From NCBI GenBank assembly GCA_033807695.1, contig CM066300.1, forward strand, positions 186,001-250,000: a DNA stretch of 64,000 nucleotides. Direction: 5' to 3'. This stretch comes from Daedaleopsis sinensis. Taxonomy: Eukaryota; Basidiomycota; Agaricomycetes; Polyporales; Polyporaceae. A program made the translations under genes and the position numbers. Below are positions 1 to 10,664 of the stretch, piece by piece; position 1 is the stretch's first letter, and each line of letters begins with the position of its first letter. Under the pieces are notes generated by a model that made no database searches, had not been told where the DNA came from, and saw only the letters and a program-made list of their open reading frames with translations.

Positions 1-1783
1 GTGGGCTGCCGAGAAGCACCGCACGCCATCGCTTGCACACTAATCCCAAGCGACTGCGAGTGATTGCGTGGCGCGCATGGGGCCAGGGGTAGAGTGGGTC
101 GTCGCAGGCCATTTGAAGACCAATGTGACCGGCTGGGAGCGATGGTTGTTGAGAGAGGATGAAAACATATTCCAGCAGCTCCGTAGGCAGGCCCAGCCCA
201 CGATCCCCCCCGAAAGCCGCCGCTTGCACCTGCTTCCGCGCGGGCCAAGGCCGTCTTCGCAGGCGGCCGTGGTACAACGGGGTGTTTGACATGCGCCTGT
301 GCACCAAAGGCACGTCAGCGACCGGGACTTCCCAATGTAAGGCTACATACCGTCCCAGTAGTGGCGATGCCACAAAACCTCTCCCCCCCCAAAGAGCAAA
401 CCAAAAGGATGTGTGGTAGTGGTGCTGGTCCCTGGATGGTTGGACTGGATGGACGTGTTTAAGATTGGTGGATGGTGCGATGGGCGACCGGTCGCCGCCA
501 CGCGAGCCGTCAGTTCGCGTGCGCCCAACCGTATTTGACGGCCGACATACTGCCCTGAATAGTGGGCACGCCTCCTGATGGCCATGCCCGACGTCGCGAG
601 TCCCGACGCGGCAACCGCGTCGGGACCCGTGGCAGGGCGCGATTGCCAAATTGACGCACTATGTAAATCCTTGTGAGCTGGTAAGTACTTAGTCGCCAAC
701 ACTGTTCCGCAGTCGAGGTGCGCGATATCCAGGTCTCCGGGTCAACCGCCCCAGAACAAGTGGTATCGAGTTGCGGAGTCTAAACAACATTTCGGGGGCT
801 CGATCGCGGAGTAGGTGCACACATGACCGGTAACAGTTAACTCACCAGCCTCGCGACTGCAGATATGCAAATAATATAGTTCCTCCGGGCTAGGACGGGC
901 TAGGAGCCATGAGGCTGCAATGAGGGCAGGCCACGTCGCACTACCCCTTCCTTGAGTCGGTATGCTATCTGTCTGTAGAAATATAATTGGGGTAAATTAG
1001 GCAAGGCTGGACACGCGAGAACCGGAATGATATATGGGCAGGAGGGGGGCGAGCTGAACCAGTTACATGGCACCACTTACAATACCATGGGCAGTAAGCC
1101 GGGCATACGTACTTGTCAGGGCCGGGAATGTCATATCAAGTGGAGATGGGTGGAGATCAGGGTAGATCGAGTAGATCGTAGTACTAGTGGGCTGCCGTGG
1201 TAGGAGATGACTTCCAGAGGCAAAGTGAACCACAACAGTGAGCCGTCTGATGCCGGTTGTTGGCGCCTAAGTACATCGGACACGTGGCCAGATGGCGTCT
1301 ACAGACACTTCTCTGGGCCCTGCCACTGTGACTATGTTCACGATACTTACTACCCAATAGCCAACCGACCTGTTCGTGAATCGCGCCCAGTCACCTGAGT
1401 ATCTTGAGGAGCTAGTTGAACTAGAGCACAATGTTAGGTCTATGTCGTGCGCTATCAGACCCGCATTTGGGCAGCTATAGTGTAGCGCCTGGCCCCGGGA
1501 TCGGGGTGCCTGACGAGACGGTTGATGTATCGGGCACCTTCACCGCGAACACTGGTAATATCTGTCCTACTATGAATATGCTTTAGCATCGCACAAATAT
1601 GTAACTGATATAACACAACTTATTCACGCAGGAAAGATAATGGTTCCAAAATACCTTGGACCCAGCGATCAATATACAACAAATTTGAGGAGGGCAGTTG
1701 GATGCGACACTACACAAGTCGCATGTAGCGTGAAAACTCATCGATCTCTTACCCTTCCCCCACCAACTATCACCGCCTTCCTC
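1..1783. other. left flank, no gene recognised
   Basis: Only short overlapping frames are present, none longer than about 120 codons and none with a recognisable domain. The stretch precedes the start of the transposon-like coding region and may include its 5' end. I searched by eye for terminal inverted repeats and found none I could support. Confidence 0.5.
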
Positions 1784-4700
1784 ATGCCTCCCAAAACTGG
1801 TCCACCCACGGCCGCAGGTGTGCAACCTTCGCGAGGGCCAGGTCGACGAAAAGTTCGCTATCCGAAGAAGAAGGACGGTAGAGCTCATGCGCACCCTGCC
1901 CCGGGGGAGACGTCGGGAACGGCCAACGAGCATACTGGCGCTGGCGATCACTCTCAGCGCGACGTTGGACAGGTTGAAACTGACCCATCCCTGCCCATTG
2001 CCGGCACCGCTGAAGACGATTTACACCTCCAGCTCCTCCACCAACATGAGCAACTCGCACTGGTTGAGAATCACAACGTCACTCGTCCGGTACCAGACTT
2101 CCTAGGCGACGCGTCCAAGAGTACGCCGTGGCATCGAATTGGTGAGGTACCGGCCCACCTGGCATACCAGTGGTTTGACACGCAGGTGAGCAACAGAGCC
2201 CTCCAAGGACCGTATGAGGCAGTAGCTGATAGTGAACATGACATAGCTCAACGACTACATGTGCTATAACTTCAGACCGAGCCGCTCCGTGCGGTTAACC
2301 TGGATCGGGCATCCTGGTGACTCCCGACTGGATCTCCGCGGCCGGCCGGTCATTGTGCGCTGGAACGAGCCCGAGGGCTTCACTGCGCAGACGCCGACTG
2401 TCGCCAGTGCAATCATGCTCAAACGACCTGTTCTTCGGTGGAACTACGTATGCTCGGGCCTGCACGACGCCATTGTCGACGACGTCGCGGCCAGCAACAA
2501 CGCCACACAGTCCGGCTCGAAAGCCGCTGACAGCCCCGAAGGAGACGAAGACTCTAACTACGACGAGGTCGAGGACGAAGATATCGACCCGGAAGACGGA
2601 ATGTCGCTGGACGAAGATGACAATGACGATACCGAAATCCGTGGGCGTTGGACTCGATGTGGCACTGGTGTCCGATTGCGAGTGCGTATCGTGGCCATCA
2701 GCTGCGCCAACCTACTGATCACCGTGTTGCAGATGGAGATTACGGCCGATGACCTAAGCAAGGTGCACATCTGGATGCGACGCAATCACTCGCAATGTCA
2801 AGGTCCCCAGATAGCCAAGTTACTGTTCTCGCGCCACCTACGGCTCCAGATCATGGAACGCTTGCGAGTCGTTGGGGCCAAAGTCTCCGTAGTGAAAAAA
2901 GGCACGTGAACTTTGTTACGCAGCTCTCTTGCTAGAACCAACACCCCGATTAGGTCTACAGGTTTTGTTCCTGCGAGGTCAACCTGATCAGAGCGCGACG
3001 CAGGCTTTGCATGCTGAGATCCCAGACCTCTGGATTCCGCCATCGCACCGAAGACCGAGCTCTAACCAGATCGCGAATATGCTGAAGATGGTTCGCTACA
3101 GAGAACGGCTAGATCGCAATCCATTGTTCGCGGTCCATCTCGTCGTCGCGCGGGAGCCGTTCAGACTGTTCAGGTCTGCATCGCATATGTGTGCTCAATA
3201 TTGACCCGCTGACATCGATTCTAGCTACGTGCCTCACGATCCGACGTTGCCAGATGAGCTATCGAACTTCCGCGTCGCTCTGACGGACGAGTATTCCTTG
3301 GACAGCGTGATCCTCCATGGACAATCCCGAGGTCTCGCCCTCGACTCGAGCTGGAGGAACAAGAACGAGAACCGCGCGGCTGTGACGTTGTTGATTGCTA
3401 TTACAGCTCGCTGGCATGCGACCCCAGGTGAGCGAGACAGCCCGCGCACGCACTTGAATAATGCGCCCGGGATGACCTTCATGCTGACCGGGCGTTATAT
3501 CACAGGCGTAGTATTTCTATCATCCAATATACGTATCCCAACGCTTGTTGCTCTTCTACAAGACACCAAAATCAAGCTGAGGGAGCGCGCCATAGCTCTG
3601 ACCGCGCGTGCGTTGTATAGCATATCCTCTGCGGCGCTGCACGTTCTGATGCTTATTTTAGACAACTGTGTGATCGAAGGCCGAACAGCGACTGAAGAAG
3701 TCGACTTGCGTCGTTCCGCGCTCGCGATAGCAGATGGAGAGGATGGAATATCGCACTTCATGATAGACAAAAGCGTGGCCGAGATGCAGGCCCTGAGGCA
3801 AGGTGAGTACTTGCTCAAGTTGGGACTTCAGGCGACAGCTCAGACCACCGAACAGTATACCCAACTGTTCGTGTCCGTCTCTGTCAATTCCACGTTGTGC
3901 AAGCCATCACCCGCCTGGACACTGACCGAAGGACTCGGGCGGCGCCTAAAGTCCAGATTCCCGTCGGTATCAAGGTGCAAGTCATATATCATTTCCGTGT
4001 GCTCCAACGATGTCGCACTTTGGGCGACTGGCCAGGGGCGGTGCTCAAGTTCTTCCACGACATACGCGAGGCGATCATGGCTTACACCGCGACCAACCAT
4101 GCCGCGGCCACGGCCGAACAGGTGATGGACCGGAAGAACAAGCAATACAACTTACTAAAAGACTACTTCGACACCAACTGGTTTATCGAACAGTGGATAG
4201 GTGAGACATCACAACATACTCTGCCGCGTGTGTGAGCCCTCCCGCCGAACGCTATTATGACAGAGGCCTTTACCGACATGGGTCTGCCCGATGACCAAAC
4301 ACGCGACGGAACGTGGAATACTAACAATTTCATTGAGCGCGCGTTCCAAACCATTGATGCGGTCTTCCTGGAGCAACGGAAGAACAAAAGGTTCGTTCCT
4401 ATTTGCGGAGTACCTCGCGCCCTTTGAGCGAACGAAGAACTCATCGCCCTTCAGACTGGATCGCCTAATCATCATACTCTTGCACCAATTTCTGCCGTAT
4501 TTCCGCATATGGGGGACAGATGACAGACCTGTCCCCCCTGAAGTGAGGGCGATGCACGCCGATGCGCACAAGATGTGGGAAGATGACCTCATAACGCCGA
4601 ACGGCGACAACTCGTTCCGCGTTATTGTTCCCAGGTAAGTCATATGAACGAATGTTGAAAGGGAAATGGCACGTCCTGACGCGAAATGACGTCGGTCTGG

Positions 4701-4920
4701 TAGTGGCCGCCGCGCAAGTATCCTGCCAAAAGTGACCCTTTCCCCAGCATATTGCCCCTGCGAGGTGTTCCACCAAACCGGGAAGCGGTGCGCACATCTA
4801 ATGGCTGTAGGTATCTATGACAGCTGCGGGCCCATTCAAGTTTGGCATGGTGAGCTCATCAACCCACGCGAACTTGAACCGAATACGACTGACTACCTCA
4901 CTACATAGCTGAAGAAGTTC
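1784..4920 (+). CDS. MULE-type transposase with SWIM zinc finger
   Basis: Cut-and-paste transposase of the Mutator-like superfamily, inferred to act in the nucleus. The start at 1784 (MPPKTG) was chosen because a basic AT-hook-like patch (GRRKVRYPKKK) follows. An intron near 2186-2241 and one near 2681-2733 restore continuous reading. An acidic run lies around 2540-2635. The region near 3040-3160 (RPSSNQIANML, MVRYRERLDRNPL) resembles the pre-catalytic helical part of these proteins. Catalytic candidates are D at 3343 (LALDSSWRNKNENRA), D at 3766 (FMIDKS), the CxxH motif at 3882-3893 (CQFHVVQA) and E at 4335 (NTNNFIER). A SWIM finger CxC-x9-CxH lies at 4753-4797. The frame between the part read as KWHVLTRNDVGL and the SWIM finger shifts by one base, so this copy may be damaged or have an intron I could not place. 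Confidence 0.6.
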
Positions 4921-6475
4921 GTTTGGAGAGATTGCGGCAGCGGCCCAGCCGACTCAGCAAGGAAGCATCCGGATTGCCCCGCGACGGCAAGATGGTGTCT
5001 GATAGCACGTGGGACAAGATGATATCGGACGTATATACACGTTTGGCGGAGCTCGACGACCAGCAAAGCCAAGCTCGTGCCGAAGCTGCTGCGCGCGCGA
5101 CCTATCCCGGCGGCCAGCCGGACACTCGTACGTGCGCGAATTCGAGCTAGCTACCGTACGTCCTAATAACCGCCACACTTAGAAACCAACACCACACCAG
5201 GCAGACCTGCGCGCATTGAAGCTCTCCAGCCATGGCGTACTCCGACCAAAGGTCCGAACCCCCGGTATGGGAATCGCGCGAGTCATACGCAGGCCCCATG
5301 GGCCATGGGGACAGGGACCGCGTCACCACGGTTCTCTCAGAAGCCCGGTGGCAAGCGAACGACACGGCTGGCCCCTAACAGCCTGCTCACCACCTCGGAG
5401 GAGACTGCCGACGGTATACGGCGCGCTTCTGATATATTCCACGCCTCGCAGGGTACTTTGGCCTCTTCGCAGCCAGTGTTTGCCCCCTCGATGCCTACTT
5501 TTCCCGCGTTGCAGCCAACGTATGGCCTGGATGGCCCTCTGACGCAAGAAGAGCAAATCATTGAACGTCTCGACTTCACACACTGGAGGGAGGAAGCATA
5601 CACCCTCCGCCACGACGAGTACCTCCTTTTTATGCAGATTTTCAACAACTCCGTGCCCGCGAGGCGACGTGGAATAGTATTCTGGAAAACTCCAGACCTG
5701 CCGCTGCGGAGGACCACCGACGCCGGGCTACTCACCACTGGGTCTATAACGCGAGCGGTACGTGCCACAGTTCATACGAGGGATGCGTATTAGGAAGCTG
5801 ATCGGGGCAACTTACGAAGCTTCGCGATCACGGTCACACGAAGCTCGCCGAGCTCGTCGAGTCTCGAGATGGTGGATATGTGACGCAACTGGTTGTAGCT
5901 CACCTCGATGGATACCACTGGGTCATTCAGGCCCATGACATCTGCGCAAGCACATACGCCATTACGACGTGGAACTCTCTGTCAGGTCTGCCAAACACCC
6001 ACATTCCGGAAGGTCTAGCGCTCGGTCAAATGCTGCGTGGTGCGCAGATGATGACACACGGTGAGATGACGGGAGATGAACCGGTGAGAGTGTCCTCGTC
6101 GCCGAAGACCGTAGAGAAGGCCCCATTCGTGGCGACTAACGACTCGGGCAGGGGTACGACCGCGCAACTATGCACACGCCGAACCGCAGGCACGACATCC
6201 CGACAGGGCTACAGACGGACGGGGCGTCCTGTGGTTTCTGGTCCCTGATCTTCGCATGGGGCATCCTGCTGGAATTCGATGTCATTGATGTGCTGATGGG
6301 GAAGCTCGATGTTCCGACCGTGAAGCGCATGTTCGAAAGGATATGCCGAGCCTTTCTCAGTGGGCCGAGAGGCTTGGAGACTGAGGTCGTGAAACAAACA
6401 TTCGAAGCAGTGAGCCCGCACGTGAACTGGGAGTCCATAGGGCCCATTGTGAGTAGAAGACGAACACTCATTTAA
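4921..6475 (+). CDS. Ulp1-like (C48) cysteine protease domain 1
   Basis: Downstream module of the MULE-like element. A linker rich in Ala, Arg, Ser and Pro (4921-5500) is followed by a folded part starting near QEEQIIERLDFTHW (5550). The C48 pattern is visible: His in YHW (5916), then TTWNSL where the family usually has YDSL, then Gln (6212) and the nucleophile Cys (6230) in QTDGASCGFW. The expected catalytic Asp is therefore Asn in this copy. At least two introns are needed, near 5755-5765 and near 6150. The role of these proteases in transposons is unproven; deSUMOylation or processing of element proteins is only a guess. It may be joined in frame to the transposase and to domain 2 by splicing. 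Confidence 0.5.
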
Positions 6476-6549
6476 GAACTGACATAAACAACTCCTTCGC
6501 AACCCCCACTAGTTTTCAACGCCAGACGACGATCAGACTCTTCGGCAGG

Positions 6550-7906
6550 ACGACCACCAGGCCGCCGAGGCTTCTAATCCCAGCCAAAGTGAGTAACATG
6601 AGTACATCTTGGGGCCATTGACCACGTCTGATGTCACTCGCCAATATAGACGTAGCGGCCGCGAGTCAGCAGCGTACCTGGGAGGACGTTCCACCCGACT
6701 CAATCATGCACGAAGAGTCCTCTGATTCCGGAGTTGTACTGCGACTGCCACCACTCTTGGACAATGTGCGAGCCGACGCCATGCTGCGGGCGGCCCTCGC
6801 GACCCCGCCAGCTGTTGTCTACAGCGTCGAAGGGGAATCCTTCAATCAGCAACGTTTGCAGGATCTGCTCGGGGTGGAGATGATAAGTCAATATGTCTTG
6901 GACGCAGCGTGGCGCCTTTTGTACAACGACCTTCGGGGCGGCATATGGGACACTTCGTATGGCCCCATACCAAACACCAACGGTGTTCGACCACCAGACC
7001 CTGATCGGGTATTCCTCATGACGACAGGCGATACGTTCATGATCCAGAAAGCTGCGGGCGTGAGCAACGCGGAAGTAGGCCTTGTGCCCACCAAAAAAAC
7101 CGACGCGCGATGGTTCACGAAGGTAAGATCACATACCGCCCTTGTTACCTGGCTGCGCAACTGATCAATACACCTTCGTAGTGCAATATCTTCGAGTGTG
7201 ATCTCTTAATCATGCCGTACTTCTGGCCATCCGCGATGCACTGGGTCTGTGTGGCGGTACACATGCGCTCCAAGGAGATTGCGGTTTATGATAGCATATC
7301 CGACGTCCGGCGCGCCCGACGAATCTACAACGTGCGTCATGTCACAAATGTGAAACCCGGAGGCTTTGTCAGGAGCACACTAACATCTGACTGGGACCAG
7401 CGTATATTCATGATGTTACAGTACGAATACAAATCTATATACGGCCGGGAGGAAGACCTGCGAAAGTTAGGCTGGCGACAGCAATGTCCAACATTCGTAA
7501 GTCCGCGGACATGTATGGTTCCCCCTGTCAACTGAACGCCGTGCAGCCCGTGGTTCCACAACAGGGGGCGACGTTGCACTGCGGGGTGTACATGACGAAG
7601 TTCGCCCTCGAATTGCTGTGCGGGAGGAACCCTACCGACCTCCAATTCGCCACCGACGACGCGATAAGATTACGTCGAACGTTGGTGTTGCGCATAGCGT
7701 GTGAGCTAGGCATGGAGCTGCCTGAGGATGAACGCCCCACCGGCAGTGGAACTCTTGCGACCGGCTCTGACAACGGTGCGAGCCACACGATAACCGAGCC
7801 ACCTGACAACGGAGGTGCCATTCTCTCACCGGTGATGATCACGCAGGTAGGCAGTGACTCCTGCGATTACGCATGCGTCACCCGCCCGCTCACCAATACT
7901 GTATAA
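6550..7906 (+). CDS. Ulp1-like (C48) cysteine protease domain 2
   Basis: Second protease-like module of the element. An upstream alpha/beta part (EGESFNQQRLQDLLG, DAAWRLLYNDL) leads to His in AMHW (7239), Asp in AVYDSIS (7290), Gln in VPQQG (about 7558-7563) and Cys in ATLHCGVYMTKFA (7580). This is the full His-Asp-Gln-Cys set of the C48 family, unlike domain 1. Introns near 7122-7182 and 7498-7546 are suggested by donor and acceptor sequences and by the frame. After the catalytic Cys the chain continues for roughly 100 residues with a polar tail. Two tandem copies, one with a changed residue, suggest one active and one non-catalytic domain. Confidence 0.55.
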
Positions 7907-7918
7907 CAGGATAACGAC

Positions 7919-9364
7919 GTGTCCGCGAGGCTGTCGTTGACGAGGGAGCTGCCTTTCGGTGAGAGCCCTGGTGGTGCAGCAGACGAACGCTCGTCCTTCG
8001 AGCCCGGTTGGCCTGCATGCGATGCGCCATTGGACCAGGCCCACGTAGCCGGAGACGGTCTGTTTTCCATGCACGACGTCATCGCGCAACTGCCCGAAAG
8101 GGCTCAACCCGCCGGTGAGGCCGCAGGAGAACCCATGGCCGTGGAGGCAACTACGGCAGGATTGCGTGGAGACTACGAGGTCACGGAAATTTCTTTCACT
8201 GGGGTCATCGACGTGGGGACAGTTGCAGAAGTCTCCGCAGCCAGCGACAGCCGGTCGCGAGCTGGCCACGTTCGGGGCATGAATGATCTTGGGCGACACG
8301 AATCATTGGAGACTATTCCATCTACAGAGTCAGTGATGGTCACATTGTTACCGGCGTGACTGTGTTAACTAACACGACATTGCGAAAGGTTGCCGGAGTG
8401 CGGCCAATGGATTGTGTACGTGGCAGCCGAGCCACCAATCTCTGGATGCGAATACCGCGCGTTCCCAGCTCAGATCGACCAGGTGGTCCCACACAAGGGA
8501 ACAGTTGTCGTTCGATTGGACCCACAAATGCCTGTCTTCAGTGGCGTAATCGACAAGACCACAGAGAAGCGGATGCGACTCGAGCTATCTGCGGCACCGC
8601 GAAGAATATATTGGGCCGAGAACGAGGAGAGATTACTCGCCATAAACCCGGAAGAGGTACGAGTCTCCTTGTGTTCAGGGACGCCAACTTTGACGGTGAC
8701 GCACGCTTTATAGATCGTGCCCATAACCTGGCCGGCTGATCTCGTCCGCCGGAACTTCATGCGAGGACACGCTGCTCCGTGGAGCGAACGGCGGGGTCGA
8801 CTCCGAGATCATCTGCTCGGTTTGCTACCGCGTATGCAGGCAGTGCTCTTGGATCGCCAGCACGAAGCCGACAAGTTCTTGTACCAGATTATGCGTCACG
8901 CGATGCGAGCGCAAGGTGTGGATGAAGACGGGTATATGTCTGCCGCATCGGGGGAGGACAGCATCCCCGCATGGCAGTTCTACGAAATGCGCGTAGGAGA
9001 TCCGAGGATAGGTGGCGTCCCCGTGCGGTTGCTTGATGCCGCGGATGACACGCTGGTGAAAGAAGTCGCTGATCGAGTTCACCGCTTGGATGGTCAAAGA
9101 GGGGCCCCTGATCACATTTTCAACAAGACGACGGGCGCAGCTAGGGTGTACTTGGCGTACGCCGCTCTGGCAATGTACACCGGCGTCCCGATAGAGGATG
9201 TGCCGGACGCTATCGTGGCGCGCAGGATCGAACGTCCTTTGAGCCGATGGGAGCTGGCGTGGGAGGCATACCAGAAGGTCGGAGGAGTGAACATGGCGGA
9301 CACACATCGCATTATAACACCTAAGTTAGAACTACCAGCACCTTGTATTCGAACTGCGGAATGA
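7919..9364 (+). CDS. C-terminal part of the transposon protein, unknown function
   Basis: Three open stretches follow one another with intron-like breaks: an acidic stretch (7919-8358), a beta-rich stretch (8390-8713, containing QWIVYVAAEPPISG and PRRIYWAENEERLLAI) and a helical stretch (8717-9364, containing LLGLLPRMQAVLLDRQHEAD and RVYLAYAALAMYTGVP). I recognise no domain. Length, strand and spacing suggest that it belongs to the preceding transposon gene. After 9364 a basic stretch in another frame (near AKRKWSYPDPNYTPPP, about 9476-9525) may be the true C-terminus reached by splicing, and it ends at a good donor (GTAAGT, 9528). Confidence 0.35.
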
Positions 9365-9781
9365 CAGAAAAGGCGTGTTGGCATTTCGACGGGGATAGCA
9401 GCAGCGACAGCTTGAATTTGATCACCGACAGGCCTGAGATTAAGAGTCCCCGGTAGGCATCCCCGAGGGTCGCTCTTGCGAAGCGCAAGTGGTCCTACCC
9501 TGATCCGAATTACACTCCTCCTCCTAGTAAGTACTACTTGTTGAACTTGTGGTTAGTTGTACAGATAGAAGCGTGTTAGACGCTATGGACACAGCCTCAT
9601 ACGATACTTCTCTCGGTTATCTCGGTTACCTTTTATCTCTCGTTCATTGTTCCCTATATAGCAACTATTGTACTTTCATTGCTTCTCTTCTTCATTTGTC
9701 GTTCTACGTCGCTACAGATCACTTCTCCGTGGTCAGATGATCACTCCTTTATTCCTTCTTTAGATATCTCTTTGTTTCTAC

Positions 9782-9852
9782 TGAGTCAGCTACGCACAGC
9801 ACGACTCAGCTCACTCCGTTCCTCATGAGTCAGCCTCGTACTGCCTGACTCA
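9782..9852. promoter_or_regulatory. cluster of three Gcn4/AP-1 type (TGASTCA) sites
   Basis: TGAGTCA at 9782-9788 and 9826-9832 and TGACTCA at 9846-9852, all within 71 bp and 50-120 bp upstream of the LTR TATA box. This 7-mer is the binding site of bZIP factors such as fungal Gcn4/Cpc1. The same sites recur in the right LTR at 15611, 15655 and 15675. Confidence 0.5.
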
Positions 9853-9903
9853 TCTCGTCACATGTCTCTCCTCTAGTCGCTTACTCATGCTGCTCCTATA
9901 CGG

Positions 9904-9911
9904 TATATAAG
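9904..9911 (+). promoter_or_regulatory. TATA box of the LTR promoter
   Basis: TATATAAG in the left LTR. The inferred transcript start is about 25-35 bp downstream, at or inside the hairpin at 9931-9963. Confidence 0.6.
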
Positions 9912-10143
9912 GAGGGACTCTTTGGCTCGGACTCCTCAGTCTTTTGCTCACTGACTGAGGAGTAAGTACACTCACCTACATATGTTCTCTTATGCTTTAC
10001 TTACAAGTATCTACAGCGCCCTTCCGTGTGTCTCTAGGTACTTGTTCATCTATGCTATAGTCTTTTGCTCACTGACTGAGGACGCCCTTCCGTGTGTCTC
10101 TAGTCGTTGCGTCTCTTTGCCTTCACAGGTTCAGACTTCATCA

Positions 10144-10160
10144 GGTTATGAGCCCTGCGC
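10144..10160 (+). promoter_or_regulatory. primer binding site, complementary to initiator tRNA-Met anticodon arm
   Basis: GGTTATGAGCCCTGCGC directly follows the left LTR. As I recall the yeast initiator tRNA-Met sequence, this is the exact complement of its anticodon stem and loop (GCGCAGGGCTCATAACC), not of the tRNA 3' end. Drosophila copia primes from such a 5' half-tRNA cleaved in the anticodon loop. Confidence 0.75.
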
Positions 10161-10664
10161 TCTGATCTAGTTGCTAGTCGACATTCGCGCGCAAGTATCC
10201 GTCGACCCTCCGCCCGTGCACTCCCTCCACTCTTCCCTCACTCTTGACTGTGCCCGCCGACATTGCTACCAGGGGGACTTTTCTGCGCTCGTGACGCAGC
10301 CCTGAGTGCTTTTACCTAGCTCTACTAGTTGCTCGCTGTACCAAACCCTTTGTGCTCCCGAGGCATACGGGTTCTTTTGCTATCCCTCAGCCAGGCCTCG
10401 CACTTGCGACTGCCAGCTGTTGACCCGGGGTGTCTATCACCTTTGGACCGGAGGACAACCGTTTGGACCCTCCTTACGATAGTTTGTTTCGGTACTACAG
10501 TACTATAGTTCTTCTGGGCACAGTTGGCGACTTCTACACTGGTTCGTTGGGGATACCGACTCTCTGACTTACTGGTTCACCTCAATAGGTGTTCATCTCT
10601 ACGTCGTCCTTTGCACGAGGCACCTCAAACCATCGCGCTTCCCTGAACCTTTCGCTTCGACATC
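10161..10664 (+). other. copia leader region
   Basis: About 500 bp between the primer site and the first codon of gag. It has no open frame of note. By position it should contain the packaging and dimerisation signals of the genomic RNA; no specific motif was recognised. Confidence 0.5.

Larger units (their letters stand above)
1784..9538 (+). mobile_element. Mutator-like DNA transposon with Ulp1 protease domains
   Basis: The coding modules follow each other on the plus strand in a typical order: an acidic N-terminal part, a DDE transposase core with a CxxH motif, a SWIM zinc finger, two Ulp1-like cysteine protease domains, and an unknown C-terminal part. Ulp1-like domains are known in plant MULEs (the Kaonashi group) and in several fungal transposons. 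The modules are separated by short introns and may be one very long gene or two adjacent ones. Terminal inverted repeats and target duplication were not found, so the true ends are unknown. The copia element begins at the right edge and may have split this element. The given limits are those of the coding part plus the stretch up to the copia insertion. Confidence 0.6.
9539..10143 (+). repeat. 5' LTR of the copia element
   Basis: 605 bp, TG...CA. The promoter half carries three TGASTCA motifs (9782-9788, 9826-9832, 9846-9852) upstream of a TATA box at 9904-9911. A 10 bp perfect hairpin follows the TATA box (9931-9940 with 9954-9963). Two direct repeats are internal: 24 bp at 9938-9961 and 10059-10082, and 21 bp at 10017-10037 and 10083-10103. 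Confidence 0.97.
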
